64,000 nucleotides of DNA, from NCBI RefSeq assembly GCF_024734665.1, contig NZ_CP102931.1:5702001-5766000 (forward strand), written 5' to 3'. The notes beneath the pieces were generated by a model. That model was not told where the DNA came from and did no database searches. It saw nothing but the letters and a program-made list of their open reading frames with translations. The position numbers were made by a program, and so were the translations under genes. This DNA comes from Variovorax paradoxus. Lineage in GTDB: Bacteria; Pseudomonadota; Gammaproteobacteria; Burkholderiales; Burkholderiaceae_C. This document shows positions 37,281 to 46,245 of the stretch, piece after piece; positions within the stretch are counted from its first letter, which is position 1, and every line of letters starts with the position of its first letter.

Positions 37281-38842
37281 GCCGCGGCCCCCCTCTTTGC
37301 CAGCGCCTGAAGCGCATGGGCCTTGTCGGAAAACTCGATGCGCTGGCCGGCGATTTCCTGCCAGGCCTCGTGGCCCTTGCCGGCGATCAGCACCACGTCT
37401 TGCGGGGCGGCCTGCGCGATGGCATCGGCGATGGCGGCGGCGCGGTCGGGCTGCACCTGGGCGGCCTCGGGGCGCGAGAAGCCGCGCAGCACCTGGCTGA
37501 TGATCGCGTCGGGCTTTTCGCTGCGCGGGTTGTCGCTGGTGACGACAACGCGGTCGGCCTGGCGCTCGGCCACGGCGGCCATCATCGGGCGCTTGATCGG
37601 GTCGCGGTCGCCGCCGCAGCCGAACAGGCACCAGAGCGCGCCGCCGCGCTGCTTTGCCAGCGGGCGCAGGCCGATCAGGGCCTTGTCGAGCGCATCGGGC
37701 GTGTGGGCATAGTCGACCACGGCGAGCGGCGCGCCTTCGCCTTCGCCTGTGCCTGCGCGGTCCATGCGGCCCGGCACGCTGGTGAGGTTGGCGCAGGCTG
37801 CCACGGCCTGGGCCAGCGTCAGGCCCAGCGCGCGCAGCGTGCCGAGCACGCCCAGCAGGTTGGCCACGTTGTACTGGCCGATCAGGCCGGTCGACAGGCG
37901 CTCCACCGCGGCGGTGCCGTGCTCGGCCACCGAGAACTGCAGGCCCTGCGCGTCGTAGCCGATGTCGCGCGCCACGAGGCGGGCGGGCTTGCCACCGGCC
38001 GAGACGGTCCAGACGTCGAGCGCGCCGATGCCGGCGTCGATCAGGTTCGCGCACAGGCTGGCGCCGTGCGTGTCGTCGATGTTGATCACCGCCGCGCGCA
38101 GGCCGGGCCAGCGGAACAGCTCGGCCTTGGCCTGCCAGTAGGCGTCCATGCTGCCGTGGTAGTCGAGGTGGTCCTGCGTGAAGTTGGTGAACACGGCCAC
38201 CGCGATCTGCGCGCCGTCGAGCCGGCGCTCGGCGATGCCGATGGACGAGGCCTCGATGGCGCAGGCGCCAAAGCCGCGCGTGACCAGCGAGCGCAGTTCG
38301 CGCTGCATCATCACCGGGTCGGGCGTGGTGAGGCCCGTGTAGGTCAGCTCGGGCGGCACGCCGATGCCCAGCGTGCCCATCACCGCACAGGGCGACGGCG
38401 CGTCGCGCTGCATGGTGCCGTCGGGCCGCATCGCGCGCACGCCGCCCGCCGCGCGCAGCGTGGAGAGCGATTCGGCGAGCCACCAGGCGGTGGAGGTCTT
38501 GCCGTTGGTGCCGGTCACGGCCAGCACGTCGAGCAGGGCCGAGGGGTTGTCGTAGAAGGCCGAGGCGATCGGGCCGGTGGCGGCCTTCAGGCCGGGGTAA
38601 CTCACGATGCGGTCGTCGCCTTCAAAGCCGAAGGCCTCGACGCCCTCGCGCTCCACCAGGCAGACCGCCGCGCCCTGCGCCAGCGCGGCCGCAACGTGCT
38701 TGCGCCCGTCAGTGGCGGCGCCAGGCCAGGCGATGAAGACGTCGCCCGCGCCCACGGCACGGCTGTCTGCGTGCAGCGCGGCCTGCGGCACGCGCTCCTT
38801 GAGCCAGGCCGCGGCAAGTTGGGGGGAAGTGAAGGTCAGCAT
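37277..38842 (-). CDS. murE: UDP-MurNAc-dipeptide-meso-diaminopimelate ligase
   Basis: 521 residues. P-loop AVTGTNGKTSTAWW; the SDNPRSEKP block carries the DNPR signature of enzymes that add meso-diaminopimelate rather than lysine, so the wall is of the DAP type. This agrees with dapF at 53911-54786. It starts 2 bases after the ftsI stop and overlaps murF by 4. Confidence 0.97.
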   Translation of the reverse strand: MLTFTSPQLAAAWLKERVPQAALHADSRAVGAGDVFIAWPGAATDGRKHVAAALAQGAAVCLVEREGVEAFGFEGDDRIVSYPGLKAATGPIASAFYDNPSALLDVLAVTGTNGKTSTAWWLAESLSTLRAAGGVRAMRPDGTMQRDAPSPCAVMGTLGIGVPPELTYTGLTTPDPVMMQRELRSLVTRGFGACAIEASSIGIAERRLDGAQIAVAVFTNFTQDHLDYHGSMDAYWQAKAELFRWPGLRAAVINIDDTHGASLCANLIDAGIGALDVWTVSAGGKPARLVARDIGYDAQGLQFSVAEHGTAAVERLSTGLIGQYNVANLLGVLGTLRALGLTLAQAVAACANLTSVPGRMDRAGTGEGEGAPLAVVDYAHTPDALDKALIGLRPLAKQRGGALWCLFGCGGDRDPIKRPMMAAVAERQADRVVVTSDNPRSEKPDAIISQVLRGFSRPEAAQVQPDRAAAIADAIAQAAPQDVVLIAGKGHEAWQEIAGQRIEFSDKAHALQALAKRGAAA

Positions 38843-38844
38843 GT

Positions 38845-40599
38845 TCAGAAACTCTCGTCGACGCCCTGCGTCATCACAAGCGGTTTGACCGCCAGATCGG
38901 GCGGTACGTTCATCATGCGCAGCGTCTGCTGCACGACTTCGCTGAACACGGGCGCCGCGGCGACGCCGCCGAAATACTGGCCATCGCTGGGCTCATCGAT
39001 CATCACCGCGACGATGATGCGCGGCTTGTCGATAGGCGCCATGCCGGTGAACCAGGCGCGATATTTGTTACTCGCGTAACCCTTGCCGACCTGCTTGTGG
39101 GCCGTGCCCGACTTGCCGCCGACCGAGTAGCCGACCGTCTGCGCACGGGTGCCGGTGCCGCCGGGGCCGGCGGCCATCTGCAGCATCTTGCGCACCGCCA
39201 GCGCATTCGATGGCGAGAACACGCGCACGCCGACCGGCGGCTCGGAGTTCTTCAGGATGGTGACCGGAATGATCGAGCCGTCGTGCGCGAACGAGGTGTA
39301 CGAATGCGCCATCTGGAACAGCGACGCCGACAGGCCGTAGCCGTAGGCCATGGTGGCCTGCTCGACCGGCTTCCAGGTCTTCCACGGGCGCAGCCGGCCC
39401 GTCACGGCGCCGGGGAACTGGATCTGCGGCTTCTGGCCGTAGCCGAGCGCGGTGTAGGTGTCCCACATCTCGTGCGGGGTCATCTTCTGGGCGATCTTGA
39501 GCGCGCCGACGTTGCTCGACTTCTGGATCACGCCTTCGACCGTCAGCGTGCCGTAGTTGTGGGTGTCGCTGATGGTGAAGCCGCCGATCTGGAATCGGCC
39601 CGGGCCGGTTTCGATCAGGGTCGAGGGCTTCACGCGGCCGGCTTCCAGCGCCATGCCTACGGTGATCGGCTTCATGGTCGAGCCGGGCTCGAAGGTGTCG
39701 GTGAGCGCGCGGTTGCGCAGCTGTTCGCCGGTGAGGTTCTGGCGCTTGTCGGGCACGTAGCTCGGGTAGTTGGCCAGCGCAAGCACTTCGCCGGTGACGG
39801 AATCGAGCACCACCACGCTGCCGGCCTTGGCCTTGCGCGCGGTCACGGCGTCGCGCAGCTTCTGGTAGGCGAAGAACTGCACCTTGCTGTCGACACTGAG
39901 CTGGATGTCCTTGCCGTCGAGCGGCGGCACGGTTTCGCCAACGCCCTCGACCACGCGGCCCAGGCGGTCCTTGATGACCCGGCGCGAACCCGCCTTGCCG
40001 GCCAGCTCCTTGTTGAACGCGAGCTCGATGCCTTCCTGGCCGTTGTCTTCCACGTTGGTAAAGCCCACCACGTGCGCGGCAGCCTCGCCCTCTGGGTACT
40101 GGCGCTTGTATTCCTTGCGCTGGTAGATGCCCTTGAGGTTCATGGCCGCGATCTGCTTGGCGATGGGCTCGTCGACCTGGCGCTTGATCCAGACGAAGGT
40201 CTTGTCCTCGTCTTCGAGCTTCTTGTCGAAGTCTTTTTGCGACATCTCGAGCAGCTTGGCGACCTGCTTGAGCTTGGCGCGCACTTCGGGGTCGTCGCGC
40301 TCGATGTCTTCCGGAATGGCCCAGATGCTGGGCGCGACCACGCTGGAGGCCAGGATGAGCCCGTTGCGGTCGAGGATGCGGCCACGATTGGCCGGCAGTT
40401 CGAGCGTGCGCGCGAAACGCACTTCGCCCTGCCGCTGGAAGAAGCTGTTGTTGAGCACCTGCACGTAGGCCGCCCGGCCCGCCAGCATGACGAAGCCGAG
40501 CGCGATGCCAGCGACGATGAACTTGCTGCGCCACACCGGCGTCTTGCTCGCGAGCAAGGGGCTGGTGGTGTAGCGCACGCTGCGGTTGCCCCGGTTCAT
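38845..40599 (-). CDS. ftsI: Septal transpeptidase FtsI (PBP3)
   Basis: 584 residues. A short basic cytoplasmic N-terminus, one membrane helix (about 27-48), a pedestal domain and the transpeptidase domain with Ser 307 in FEPGSTMKP, SSN at 361-363 and KSGT in GGKSGTAHK. It crosslinks septal peptidoglycan made by FtsW and is the class B target of beta-lactams. Its ATG overlaps the ftsL stop by 4 bases. Confidence 0.96.
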   Translation of the reverse strand: MNRGNRSVRYTTSPLLASKTPVWRSKFIVAGIALGFVMLAGRAAYVQVLNNSFFQRQGEVRFARTLELPANRGRILDRNGLILASSVVAPSIWAIPEDIERDDPEVRAKLKQVAKLLEMSQKDFDKKLEDEDKTFVWIKRQVDEPIAKQIAAMNLKGIYQRKEYKRQYPEGEAAAHVVGFTNVEDNGQEGIELAFNKELAGKAGSRRVIKDRLGRVVEGVGETVPPLDGKDIQLSVDSKVQFFAYQKLRDAVTARKAKAGSVVVLDSVTGEVLALANYPSYVPDKRQNLTGEQLRNRALTDTFEPGSTMKPITVGMALEAGRVKPSTLIETGPGRFQIGGFTISDTHNYGTLTVEGVIQKSSNVGALKIAQKMTPHEMWDTYTALGYGQKPQIQFPGAVTGRLRPWKTWKPVEQATMAYGYGLSASLFQMAHSYTSFAHDGSIIPVTILKNSEPPVGVRVFSPSNALAVRKMLQMAAGPGGTGTRAQTVGYSVGGKSGTAHKQVGKGYASNKYRAWFTGMAPIDKPRIIVAVMIDEPSDGQYFGGVAAAPVFSEVVQQTLRMMNVPPDLAVKPLVMTQGVDESF

Positions 40600-40952
40600 C
40601 GTGCGGCCCTCGCTGCGGTGACCGGCTTGGCCGTCGGCTTGGGTGTGGTCGGCGCAGGCGCCACCGGCGCAACCGCGGGGATCACCGTGCCGTCGGGCCG
40701 TACATACTGCGTGATGGCCGGCGATGTGGTGCGCATCTGCAGCTGCTCCTTGGCGAGCTTCTCGACGCGCAGTGGCGTGGCCTGTGCGCGCTTCTCTACC
40801 TGCAGGCGATCGCGGTCGGTCTCCAGGCGGCGGGCTTCCTGCTGCACGCGGTCGAGCTCGGTATAGAGCTGACGCGACATGTACTGCGTGTGCACAAGGT
40901 ACAAAGCCGTCGCAATGACGGCCAGCAGCAGCAGGATGTTCAGGCGGGCCAT
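40596..40952 (-). CDS. ftsL: Cell-division protein FtsL
   Basis: 118 residues: one N-terminal membrane helix (about 4-22), a leucine-zipper-like coiled coil (about 28-72) with QLYTELDRVQQEARRLETD, and a Pro/Ala/Thr-rich periplasmic tail. It forms the FtsQLB complex that activates FtsWI. Assigned by size, topology and position between rsmH and ftsI. Confidence 0.92.
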   Translation of the reverse strand: MARLNILLLLAVIATALYLVHTQYMSRQLYTELDRVQQEARRLETDRDRLQVEKRAQATPLRVEKLAKEQLQMRTTSPAITQYVRPDGTVIPAVAPVAPAPTTPKPTAKPVTAARAAR

Positions 40953-40954
40953 GG

Positions 40955-41878
40955 TCAGCTGGCCCCGGTGCGTTCTGCGACGCGAAGAATGGCGCTGCGC
41001 GAGCGCGGATTGCCGCTCACCTCGGCATCGGACGGCTTGATGCGCTCCAGGGCGCGCAGCTTCATGACCTTCGGGGCGGCAAACGGCGCGCGGCGGTCGT
41101 AGACCTCCTTCGAGTGCTTGGCGATGAACTGCTTCACGATGCGGTCTTCCAGCGAGTGGAAGCTGATCACCGCGAGCCGCCCCTGGGGTTTGAGCACGGA
41201 CAGACTCGCTTCTAGCGCCTGTTGCAGCTCTTCAAGCTCGGCGTTGATGAAAATCCGAAAAGCCTGAAATGTGCGCGTTGCAGGGTTCTGGCCCTGCTCG
41301 CGGGTTTTGACCGTGCCAGCCACGAGCTCGGCCAGTTCGGTGGTGGTTGAAATTGGGCCCCGTTCTTGTCGGCGAGCAACAATCGCCTTTGCAATCTGAA
41401 CAGCAAACCGTTCTTCGCCATAGTCACGGATCACCTCTGCAATCTGCTGAAGTTCGGCCGTTGCCAGCCATTCGGCCACGCTCTCGCCGCGCGTGGTGTC
41501 CATGCGCATGTCGAGCGGGCCGTCGAAACGAAAACTGAAACCGCGCACCGGGTTGTCGATCTGCGGCGAGCTCACGCCCAGGTCCATCAACAGGCCGTCG
41601 ACGCTCGCGTCGGGCAATTCGCCCAGCGAGCGGAATCCCTGGTGGCGGATAGAAAAACGCGCATCGGAGATGCGCGCTGCTTCGGCCACTGCTTCCGCAT
41701 CCTTGTCGAATGCGATCAGCCTGCCTTCCGGCGCCAGCCTGGAGAGGATTGCACGCGCATGCCCTCCCCGCCCGAAAGTGGCGTCCACGTAGGTGCCGGT
41801 TGCCGCCGTGCTGCCGGAAAGAAGAGCTTCCACCGCTTCGTTCAGCAAGACGGTCGTATGGGTCCATGGGGTGTTCAC
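40955..41878 (-). CDS. rsmH: 16S rRNA (cytosine1402-N4)-methyltransferase
   Basis: 307 residues from a GTG at 41878; the family begins at [13 protein letters not shown] a few residues later, and upstream sequence in frame has no similarity. SAM-binding motif [15 protein letters not shown], then [13 protein letters not shown] and the catalytic-region [15 protein letters not shown]; near the end [16 protein letters not shown]. It sits 8 bases after mraZ as usual for the cluster. Confidence 0.95.
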   Translation of the reverse strand: MNTPWTHTTVLLNEAVEALLSGSTAATGTYVDATFGRGGHARAILSRLAPEGRLIAFDKDAEAVAEAARISDARFSIRHQGFRSLGELPDASVDGLLMDLGVSSPQIDNPVRGFSFRFDGPLDMRMDTTRGESVAEWLATAELQQIAEVIRDYGEERFAVQIAKAIVARRQERGPISTTTELAELVAGTVKTREQGQNPATRTFQAFRIFINAELEELQQALEASLSVLKPQGRLAVISFHSLEDRIVKQFIAKHSKEVYDRRAPFAAPKVMKLRALERIKPSDAEVSGNPRSRSAILRVAERTGAS

Positions 41879-41886
41879 TTGGGTCC

Positions 41887-42315
41887 TCAGAACGCAAAGT
41901 CCTGAAACACATCCGGCATCTCGCCCTGGGTGGCCTCGGCCTCCTTGGCCTCGTACGTGGCCTTGTCCCAGAGTTCGAAGTGGTTGCCCATGCCCAGCAG
42001 CAGCGTCTCGCGCGTGATGCCGGTGGCCGCGCGCAGTTCGGGCGACACCAGGATGCGGCCGGTGCCGTCCATCTCGACGTCCATGGCGTTGCCCAGGAAA
42101 ACGCGCTTCCACCACTGCGCCGACATCGGCAGCGCGGCGATGCGCTCGCGGAATTTTTCCCATTCGGGACGGGGGAACACCATCAGGCATCCGTGCGGAT
42201 GCTTGGTGATCGTGAGCTGGCCGCCTGCCGTCGCGCTCAGGACGTCGCGATGCCGGGTCGGCACGGAGAGCCGCCCCTTGGCATCCAGACTGAGCGATGA
42301 AGCGCCTTGAAACAC
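41887..42315 (-). CDS. mraZ: Transcriptional regulator MraZ
   Basis: 142 residues from a GTG at 42315 (a GTG two codons upstream at 42321 is equally near AGGGG; an ATG at 42351 is less likely). Two SpoVT/AbrB-like repeats carry the conserved DAKGRLSVP and [10 protein letters not shown] blocks. In other bacteria MraZ forms rings and represses its own operon by binding short repeats spaced 10 bp; exactly such repeats lie at 42362-42404. It heads the dcw cluster. Confidence 0.93.
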   Translation of the reverse strand: MFQGASSLSLDAKGRLSVPTRHRDVLSATAGGQLTITKHPHGCLMVFPRPEWEKFRERIAALPMSAQWWKRVFLGNAMDVEMDGTGRILVSPELRAATGITRETLLLGMGNHFELWDKATYEAKEAEATQGEMPDVFQDFAF

Positions 42316-42361
42316 GACCACGAAACCCCTGTGTTGGGAGTGCTGCGGCACCCGAAAGGGG

Positions 42362-42404
42362 CACTACCCGCACTTTTTCCCACTTAACTGCACTTTTTTG
42401 CACT
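42362..42404 (-). promoter_or_regulatory. MraZ operator: 10-bp-spaced AGTG repeats
   Basis: On the minus strand AGTG begins units at 42404, 42394, 42384 and 42374, exactly 10 bases apart, each followed by C or G; a fifth lies 9 bases on (42365-42362). The units read like AAGTGCAGTT and AAGTGGGAAA. The ladder starts in the -10 box of the candidate promoter and runs into the transcribed leader, where MraZ binding would block initiation. Confidence 0.75.
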
Positions 42405-42429
42405 GTAGCAGGAAACACTTCGGAAGCAA
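42402..42429 (-). promoter_or_regulatory. Candidate promoter of the dcw operon
   Basis: TTGCTT (42429-42424) and TACAGT (42407-42402), 16-base spacer, with TG one base before the -10. It overlaps the first MraZ repeat and lies about 90 bases before the mraZ start. Confidence 0.5.
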
Positions 42430-42472
42430 CTGGCCGTTTGGGCTATTTTTTGTAATGGAATCAACGACTTAG

Positions 42473-42500
42473 CGCCGATTCCAAAACCATGGAATCGGCG
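42473..42500. repeat. 10-bp perfect inverted repeat upstream of mraZ
   Basis: CGCCGATTCC (42473-42482) and GGAATCGGCG (42491-42500) flank 8 bases. There is no T-run on either side, so it is either a weak terminator after hslU or a protein-binding site upstream of the dcw promoter. Confidence 0.6.
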
Positions 42501-42555
42501 AATTTCGTTGAAAATTAAGTACTTAGCTCACGCAATGAATGTGATGCGTGAAGGA

Positions 42556-42575
42556 TTCCCCCGTTACAGGGGGAA
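42556..42575 (-). terminator. Hairpin after hslU
   Basis: TTCCCCC (42556-42562) pairs with GGGGGAA (42569-42575), 7 perfect pairs and a 6-base loop, 13 bases after the hslU stop. The following bases on the minus strand are TCCTTC, not a real T-run. Confidence 0.45.
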
Positions 42576-42587
42576 GGAGAAGCAGCT

Positions 42588-43910
42588 TCAGAGGATGAAG
42601 CGCGAAAGGTCTTCGTCGTGACTTAGTGCCGCAAGGCGCTGGTCGACAAAAGCGGCATCGATGCGGATCGATTGCCCTTCGAGGCGGGTCGCGTCGAAGC
42701 TTACCTCATCCAGCAGGCGCTCCATCACGGTCGACAAACGGCGTGCGCCGATGTTCTCGGTGCGCTCGTTCACCTCGAAGGCGATGGTGGCCAGCCGGTT
42801 CACGCCTTCGGGCGTGAATTCGAGCGTCACGCTCTCGGTGGCGAGCAGAGCCTGGTACTGCTTCACCAGCGACGCGCGGGTCTGCGTGAGGATGCTTTCG
42901 AAGTCCGCCACCGACAGCGATTGCAACTCGACGCGGATCGGAAAGCGCCCCTGCAACTCGGGGATCAGGTCGCTCGGCTTGCTCAGGTGAAAGGCGCCGC
43001 TCGCGATGAACAGCATGTGATCAGTGCGCACCACGCCGTACTTGGTGGTGACGGCCGTGCCCTCCACCAGCGGCAGCAGGTCGCGCTGCACGCCTTGGCG
43101 CGACACGTCGGAGCCCTGCGCTTCGCTGCGCGTGGCGACCTTGTCGATCTCGTCGATGAAGACGATGCCGTTCTGCTCGGCATTGGTGATCGCCTGCGTG
43201 CGGATCTCGTCCTCGTTGACCAGCTTGGCCGCTTCCTCGTCGATCAGCAGGCGCAGCGCCTCGGCGATCTTGAGCTTGCGTGTCTTGCGCTTGCCGCCAC
43301 CGATCTGGCCGAACATGCCGCGCAGCTGCTCGGTCATTTCCTCCATGCCGGCGGGGCCCATGATTTCCAGTGGGGTGCGGGTCTCGGCGAGGTCGAGTTC
43401 GATTTCCTTGTCGTCGAGCTGGTGCTCGCGCAGCTTCTTGCGGAAGGCCTGGCGGGTGGCGTTGCCCGTGTCGGCCACCGCGCCATCGGCACCGCGCGCG
43501 GGAGGCAGCAGCACGTCGAGGATGCGGTCTTCGGCAGCGTCTTCGGCACGCGCGCGCACCTTGGTGCTTTCCGATTCGCGGGTCTGCTTGACTGCGATTT
43601 CGGCGAGGTCACGGATGATCGAATCGACGTCCTTGCCCACGTAGCCGACCTCGGTGAACTTGGTGGCCTCGACCTTGATGAAGGGCGCATCGGCCAGGCG
43701 CGCGAGGCGGCGGGCGATCTCGGTCTTGCCCACGCCCGTGGGGCCGATCATGAGGATGTTCTTCGGCGTGATCTCGTGGCGCAGCTTGTCGTCGACCTGC
43801 TGGCGGCGCCAGCGGTTGCGCAGGGCAATGGCCACGGCGCGCTTGGCGGCCGGCTGGCCGACGATGTGGTTGTCGAGCTCGGAGACGATTTCCTGGGGGG
43901 TCATGGACAT
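42588..43910 (-). CDS. hslU: HslU, ATPase subunit of the HslVU protease
   Basis: 440 residues from the ATG at 43910 (another ATG two codons on). AAA+ unfoldase with Walker [15 protein letters not shown], Walker [13 protein letters not shown], an inserted I-domain (about 110-240), sensor region [11 protein letters not shown] and the conserved C-terminus LSRFIL that docks into HslV. Its start lies 2 bases after the hslV stop. Confidence 0.97.
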   Translation of the reverse strand: MSMTPQEIVSELDNHIVGQPAAKRAVAIALRNRWRRQQVDDKLRHEITPKNILMIGPTGVGKTEIARRLARLADAPFIKVEATKFTEVGYVGKDVDSIIRDLAEIAVKQTRESESTKVRARAEDAAEDRILDVLLPPARGADGAVADTGNATRQAFRKKLREHQLDDKEIELDLAETRTPLEIMGPAGMEEMTEQLRGMFGQIGGGKRKTRKLKIAEALRLLIDEEAAKLVNEDEIRTQAITNAEQNGIVFIDEIDKVATRSEAQGSDVSRQGVQRDLLPLVEGTAVTTKYGVVRTDHMLFIASGAFHLSKPSDLIPELQGRFPIRVELQSLSVADFESILTQTRASLVKQYQALLATESVTLEFTPEGVNRLATIAFEVNERTENIGARRLSTVMERLLDEVSFDATRLEGQSIRIDAAFVDQRLAALSHDEDLSRFIL

Positions 43911-43912
43911 GG

Positions 43913-44458
43913 TCAGAGCGCTTCCACCGTGTGGTTCATGTTCGTGTAAATGCAGATTTCTCCGGCGATCGCCAGCGATTTGCGCACGATCTGCTCGGCC
44001 GAGAGGTCTGTGTTGTCGATCAGCGCCTTGGCCGCCGACTGGGCATACGCCCCGCCCGAACCGATGGCGATCACGCCGTCTTCGGGCTCCAGCACGTCGC
44101 CGTTGCCGGTGATGATGAGCGAGGTGGTGGCGTCGGCCACTGCGAGCATGGCCTCGAGCTTGCGCAGCACGCGGTCGGTGCGCCAATCCTTGGTGAGCTC
44201 GACTGCCGCGCGGGTCAGGTGCCCCTGGTGCTTTTCGAGCTTGGCCTCGAAGCGCTCGAAGAGCGTGAAGGCGTCGGCCGTGGCGCCGGCAAAGCCTGCG
44301 AGCACTTTGCCGTGATAGAGGCGGCGCACTTTGCGCGCCGTGCCCTTGATGACGATATTGCCGAGAGTGACCTGCCCGTCCCCGCCAATGGCGACCTGAT
44401 CGCCTTGGGGGGTCTTGCGGCGCACGCTCACGATGGTGGTGCCGTGAAACTGTTCCAT
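43913..44458 (-). CDS. hslV: HslV, peptidase subunit of the HslVU protease
   Basis: 181 residues from the ATG at 44458; an ATG at 44467 would add three. The proteasome-like nucleophile is the first Thr of TTIVSVRRK, here preceded by a six-residue leader MEQFHG that must be removed, whereas E. coli HslV needs only Met removal. GDGQVTLGN and [14 protein letters not shown] are typical. The hexameric rings dock with HslU from the next gene. Confidence 0.96.
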   Translation of the reverse strand: MEQFHGTTIVSVRRKTPQGDQVAIGGDGQVTLGNIVIKGTARKVRRLYHGKVLAGFAGATADAFTLFERFEAKLEKHQGHLTRAAVELTKDWRTDRVLRKLEAMLAVADATTSLIITGNGDVLEPEDGVIAIGSGGAYAQSAAKALIDNTDLSAEQIVRKSLAIAGEICIYTNMNHTVEAL

Positions 44459-44514
44459 CGCAGCCATCTGGGGGTGCGCCGCAGCAATGCAACCGCCATC
44501 GGGCGGCGCAGGTT

Positions 44515-46197
44515 TTAGTTTTTCCTAACCGTCACTGTCGAATGATCGGCAATGCCTACCAGGTTGAACAGCGCGGCAATCAACCGGTGCGCATCGACGA
44601 ACTGCACGCGCTCGCCATTGGCATCGCGTGCGCGCACCCAGCTCAGCAGCGTGCCCACGGCGGCCAGGTCCATGCGCAGCAGCGCCGCGCACGAAATGAC
44701 TGGCGCAGTGGTGTGGCGCAGGTCGTTGTCCAGCCGTTGCCAGCTCGACAGCGACTCGCCCCGCAGATCGCCCGCCAGCGCGGCAAAACCGCTGTCGGTG
44801 GACGGGAAGCTCTCGGAATCGCCACCGACCGACAGCAGCGACCACACCGAGCTGGGCCGGCTCGCCGGCGGCGCGGCCAGCGTGGTGCATTCGCCCTTCG
44901 GGTCCTGCCAGGAAGGCGGCGACACCTCGTAGGTGATGCAGTAGTTGAGCGCCACCAGCTCGAAGTCGTCGGGCAGGTGCATCAGGCGAAGCGCCGCAAG
45001 GTGCAGCTGCCACCAGATGTCGTCAGTGCCGCGCTCGTTGTTGGGAGCGGCCTCGGACAGCACGGCCAGCAGTTGCGCCGAGCCCATGAAGCGCAGTTGC
45101 ACCGGCGAATCGGCCCAATGGGTGAACAGCACGCGCAGTGGCGCAGCAGCCTCAGGCTCGATGGCGTGCAGCCCGCGCCAGTCGAGCGTCCACACAGAGC
45201 CCGCCTTCGACAGCGCGCGGGTGAGCTCCATCAGGCCTTCGCGCGCCAGGCGCGTGGGGCAGGTCCAGTCGGCATGGGCGCTGCTGCCTTCGGCGGCGGC
45301 CCCGGCCGCCTCTTCGCTGGCAGTGACGGCCTTGACGCTGCGGGCCAGCTCATCGAGCGAGACCCAGTCGGGGCCCATGCGCCGCATGCGCTGCGCATAG
45401 CGCATGCGGGCGGCCGCGAACTTGGCAGCATCGCCGGTCGCGCGGTACAGATCGAACAGGGCGCGCCAGCGGTTGTCGTCGCGTTCGGCCGCGGCGTCGT
45501 GCCCACCCTCGACGGGCGTCGTGCCCTCGGTGGAGGCCAAAGCCTGCAGCAGGATGGCTTCGGCGCCGGCGTCGTCGCCGTGCGCGAAGCGGATCACCGC
45601 CTCTTCCAGCGCGCCGTCATGTGCAAGGCGCGACGACAGCAGCGGCACGCTGGCGGCCACCGCCGGGGCGTCGCCACCGGCCTCGGCTGCAGCCGCTGGC
45701 GGGATGATTGGCAACACGGCGGGCTCGGACAGCAGATCGTCGGTATGCACCGGCGGCAGCGTCTCGGCGCCGGCGTCAGGCGGCGGGTTGACCAGCGTTT
45801 CGCCGTTCGGGCCCCGCCCTTTCCACCACTGCTGCGACATCTGCTGCTCGATCTCGTCGATCTTCTTGAGCGTGAGCGCGCGGCCTTCCGATTTCTCGGA
45901 GGTGCTGTTGATGTTGAAGGAAGACGGCGTAGCCGTCGCCTCGAAGGCATGGGCGGCGGCCTCGCGCTGGCGCAGCTTGCGCAGCATGTCGAACTCGCGC
46001 CGGCGCACGAAATCGTTGCGCTGGCGCCGCTCGATCATCTCCTTCAGCATCTCGCGGCTGTAGGTCTGCTGGGCGGGCAGCGAAGAGTCCGAGGTCGAGG
46101 CGGAAGCAGGGGCATCCAGCTCCGACCAATCCTTCAGGGGATTGCGGACAAATTTGGCCACCTTGGAAAAAAGGCGGCCCGATTCTTCCTTTGGCAT
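44515..46197 (-). CDS. STAS-domain protein of unknown function
   Basis: 560 residues, cytoplasmic by sequence. The N-terminus has a charged coiled region (about 45-85, [20 protein letters not shown]); a Pro/Ala-rich linker follows; a helical segment (about 195-275) with AEAILLQAL and [17 protein letters not shown] recalls FimV/TPR-like modules; two beta-alpha regions follow, and the last, from about 495 ([21 protein letters not shown] to the end), resembles a STAS domain. STAS domains act in partner-switching signalling or lipid-transfer complexes. It lies between dksA and hslV on the same strand, 48 and about 56 bases away. Confidence 0.7.
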   Translation of the reverse strand: MPKEESGRLFSKVAKFVRNPLKDWSELDAPASASTSDSSLPAQQTYSREMLKEMIERRQRNDFVRRREFDMLRKLRQREAAAHAFEATATPSSFNINSTSEKSEGRALTLKKIDEIEQQMSQQWWKGRGPNGETLVNPPPDAGAETLPPVHTDDLLSEPAVLPIIPPAAAAEAGGDAPAVAASVPLLSSRLAHDGALEEAVIRFAHGDDAGAEAILLQALASTEGTTPVEGGHDAAAERDDNRWRALFDLYRATGDAAKFAAARMRYAQRMRRMGPDWVSLDELARSVKAVTASEEAAGAAAEGSSAHADWTCPTRLAREGLMELTRALSKAGSVWTLDWRGLHAIEPEAAAPLRVLFTHWADSPVQLRFMGSAQLLAVLSEAAPNNERGTDDIWWQLHLAALRLMHLPDDFELVALNYCITYEVSPPSWQDPKGECTTLAAPPASRPSSVWSLLSVGGDSESFPSTDSGFAALAGDLRGESLSSWQRLDNDLRHTTAPVISCAALLRMDLAAVGTLLSWVRARDANGERVQFVDAHRLIAALFNLVGIADHSTVTVRKN

Positions 46198-46245
46198 TCG
46201 GCGAAGGCTATCGAAGTCGCTGGGCTCTATCTACCTTGACCCTGT

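Noticed and set aside
33870..37310. Open frame of more than 1100 codons on the plus strand
   Set aside because: Antisense to murD, mraY and murF, with Arg/His/Gly/Gln-rich nonsense composition; an artefact of high-G+C codon use.
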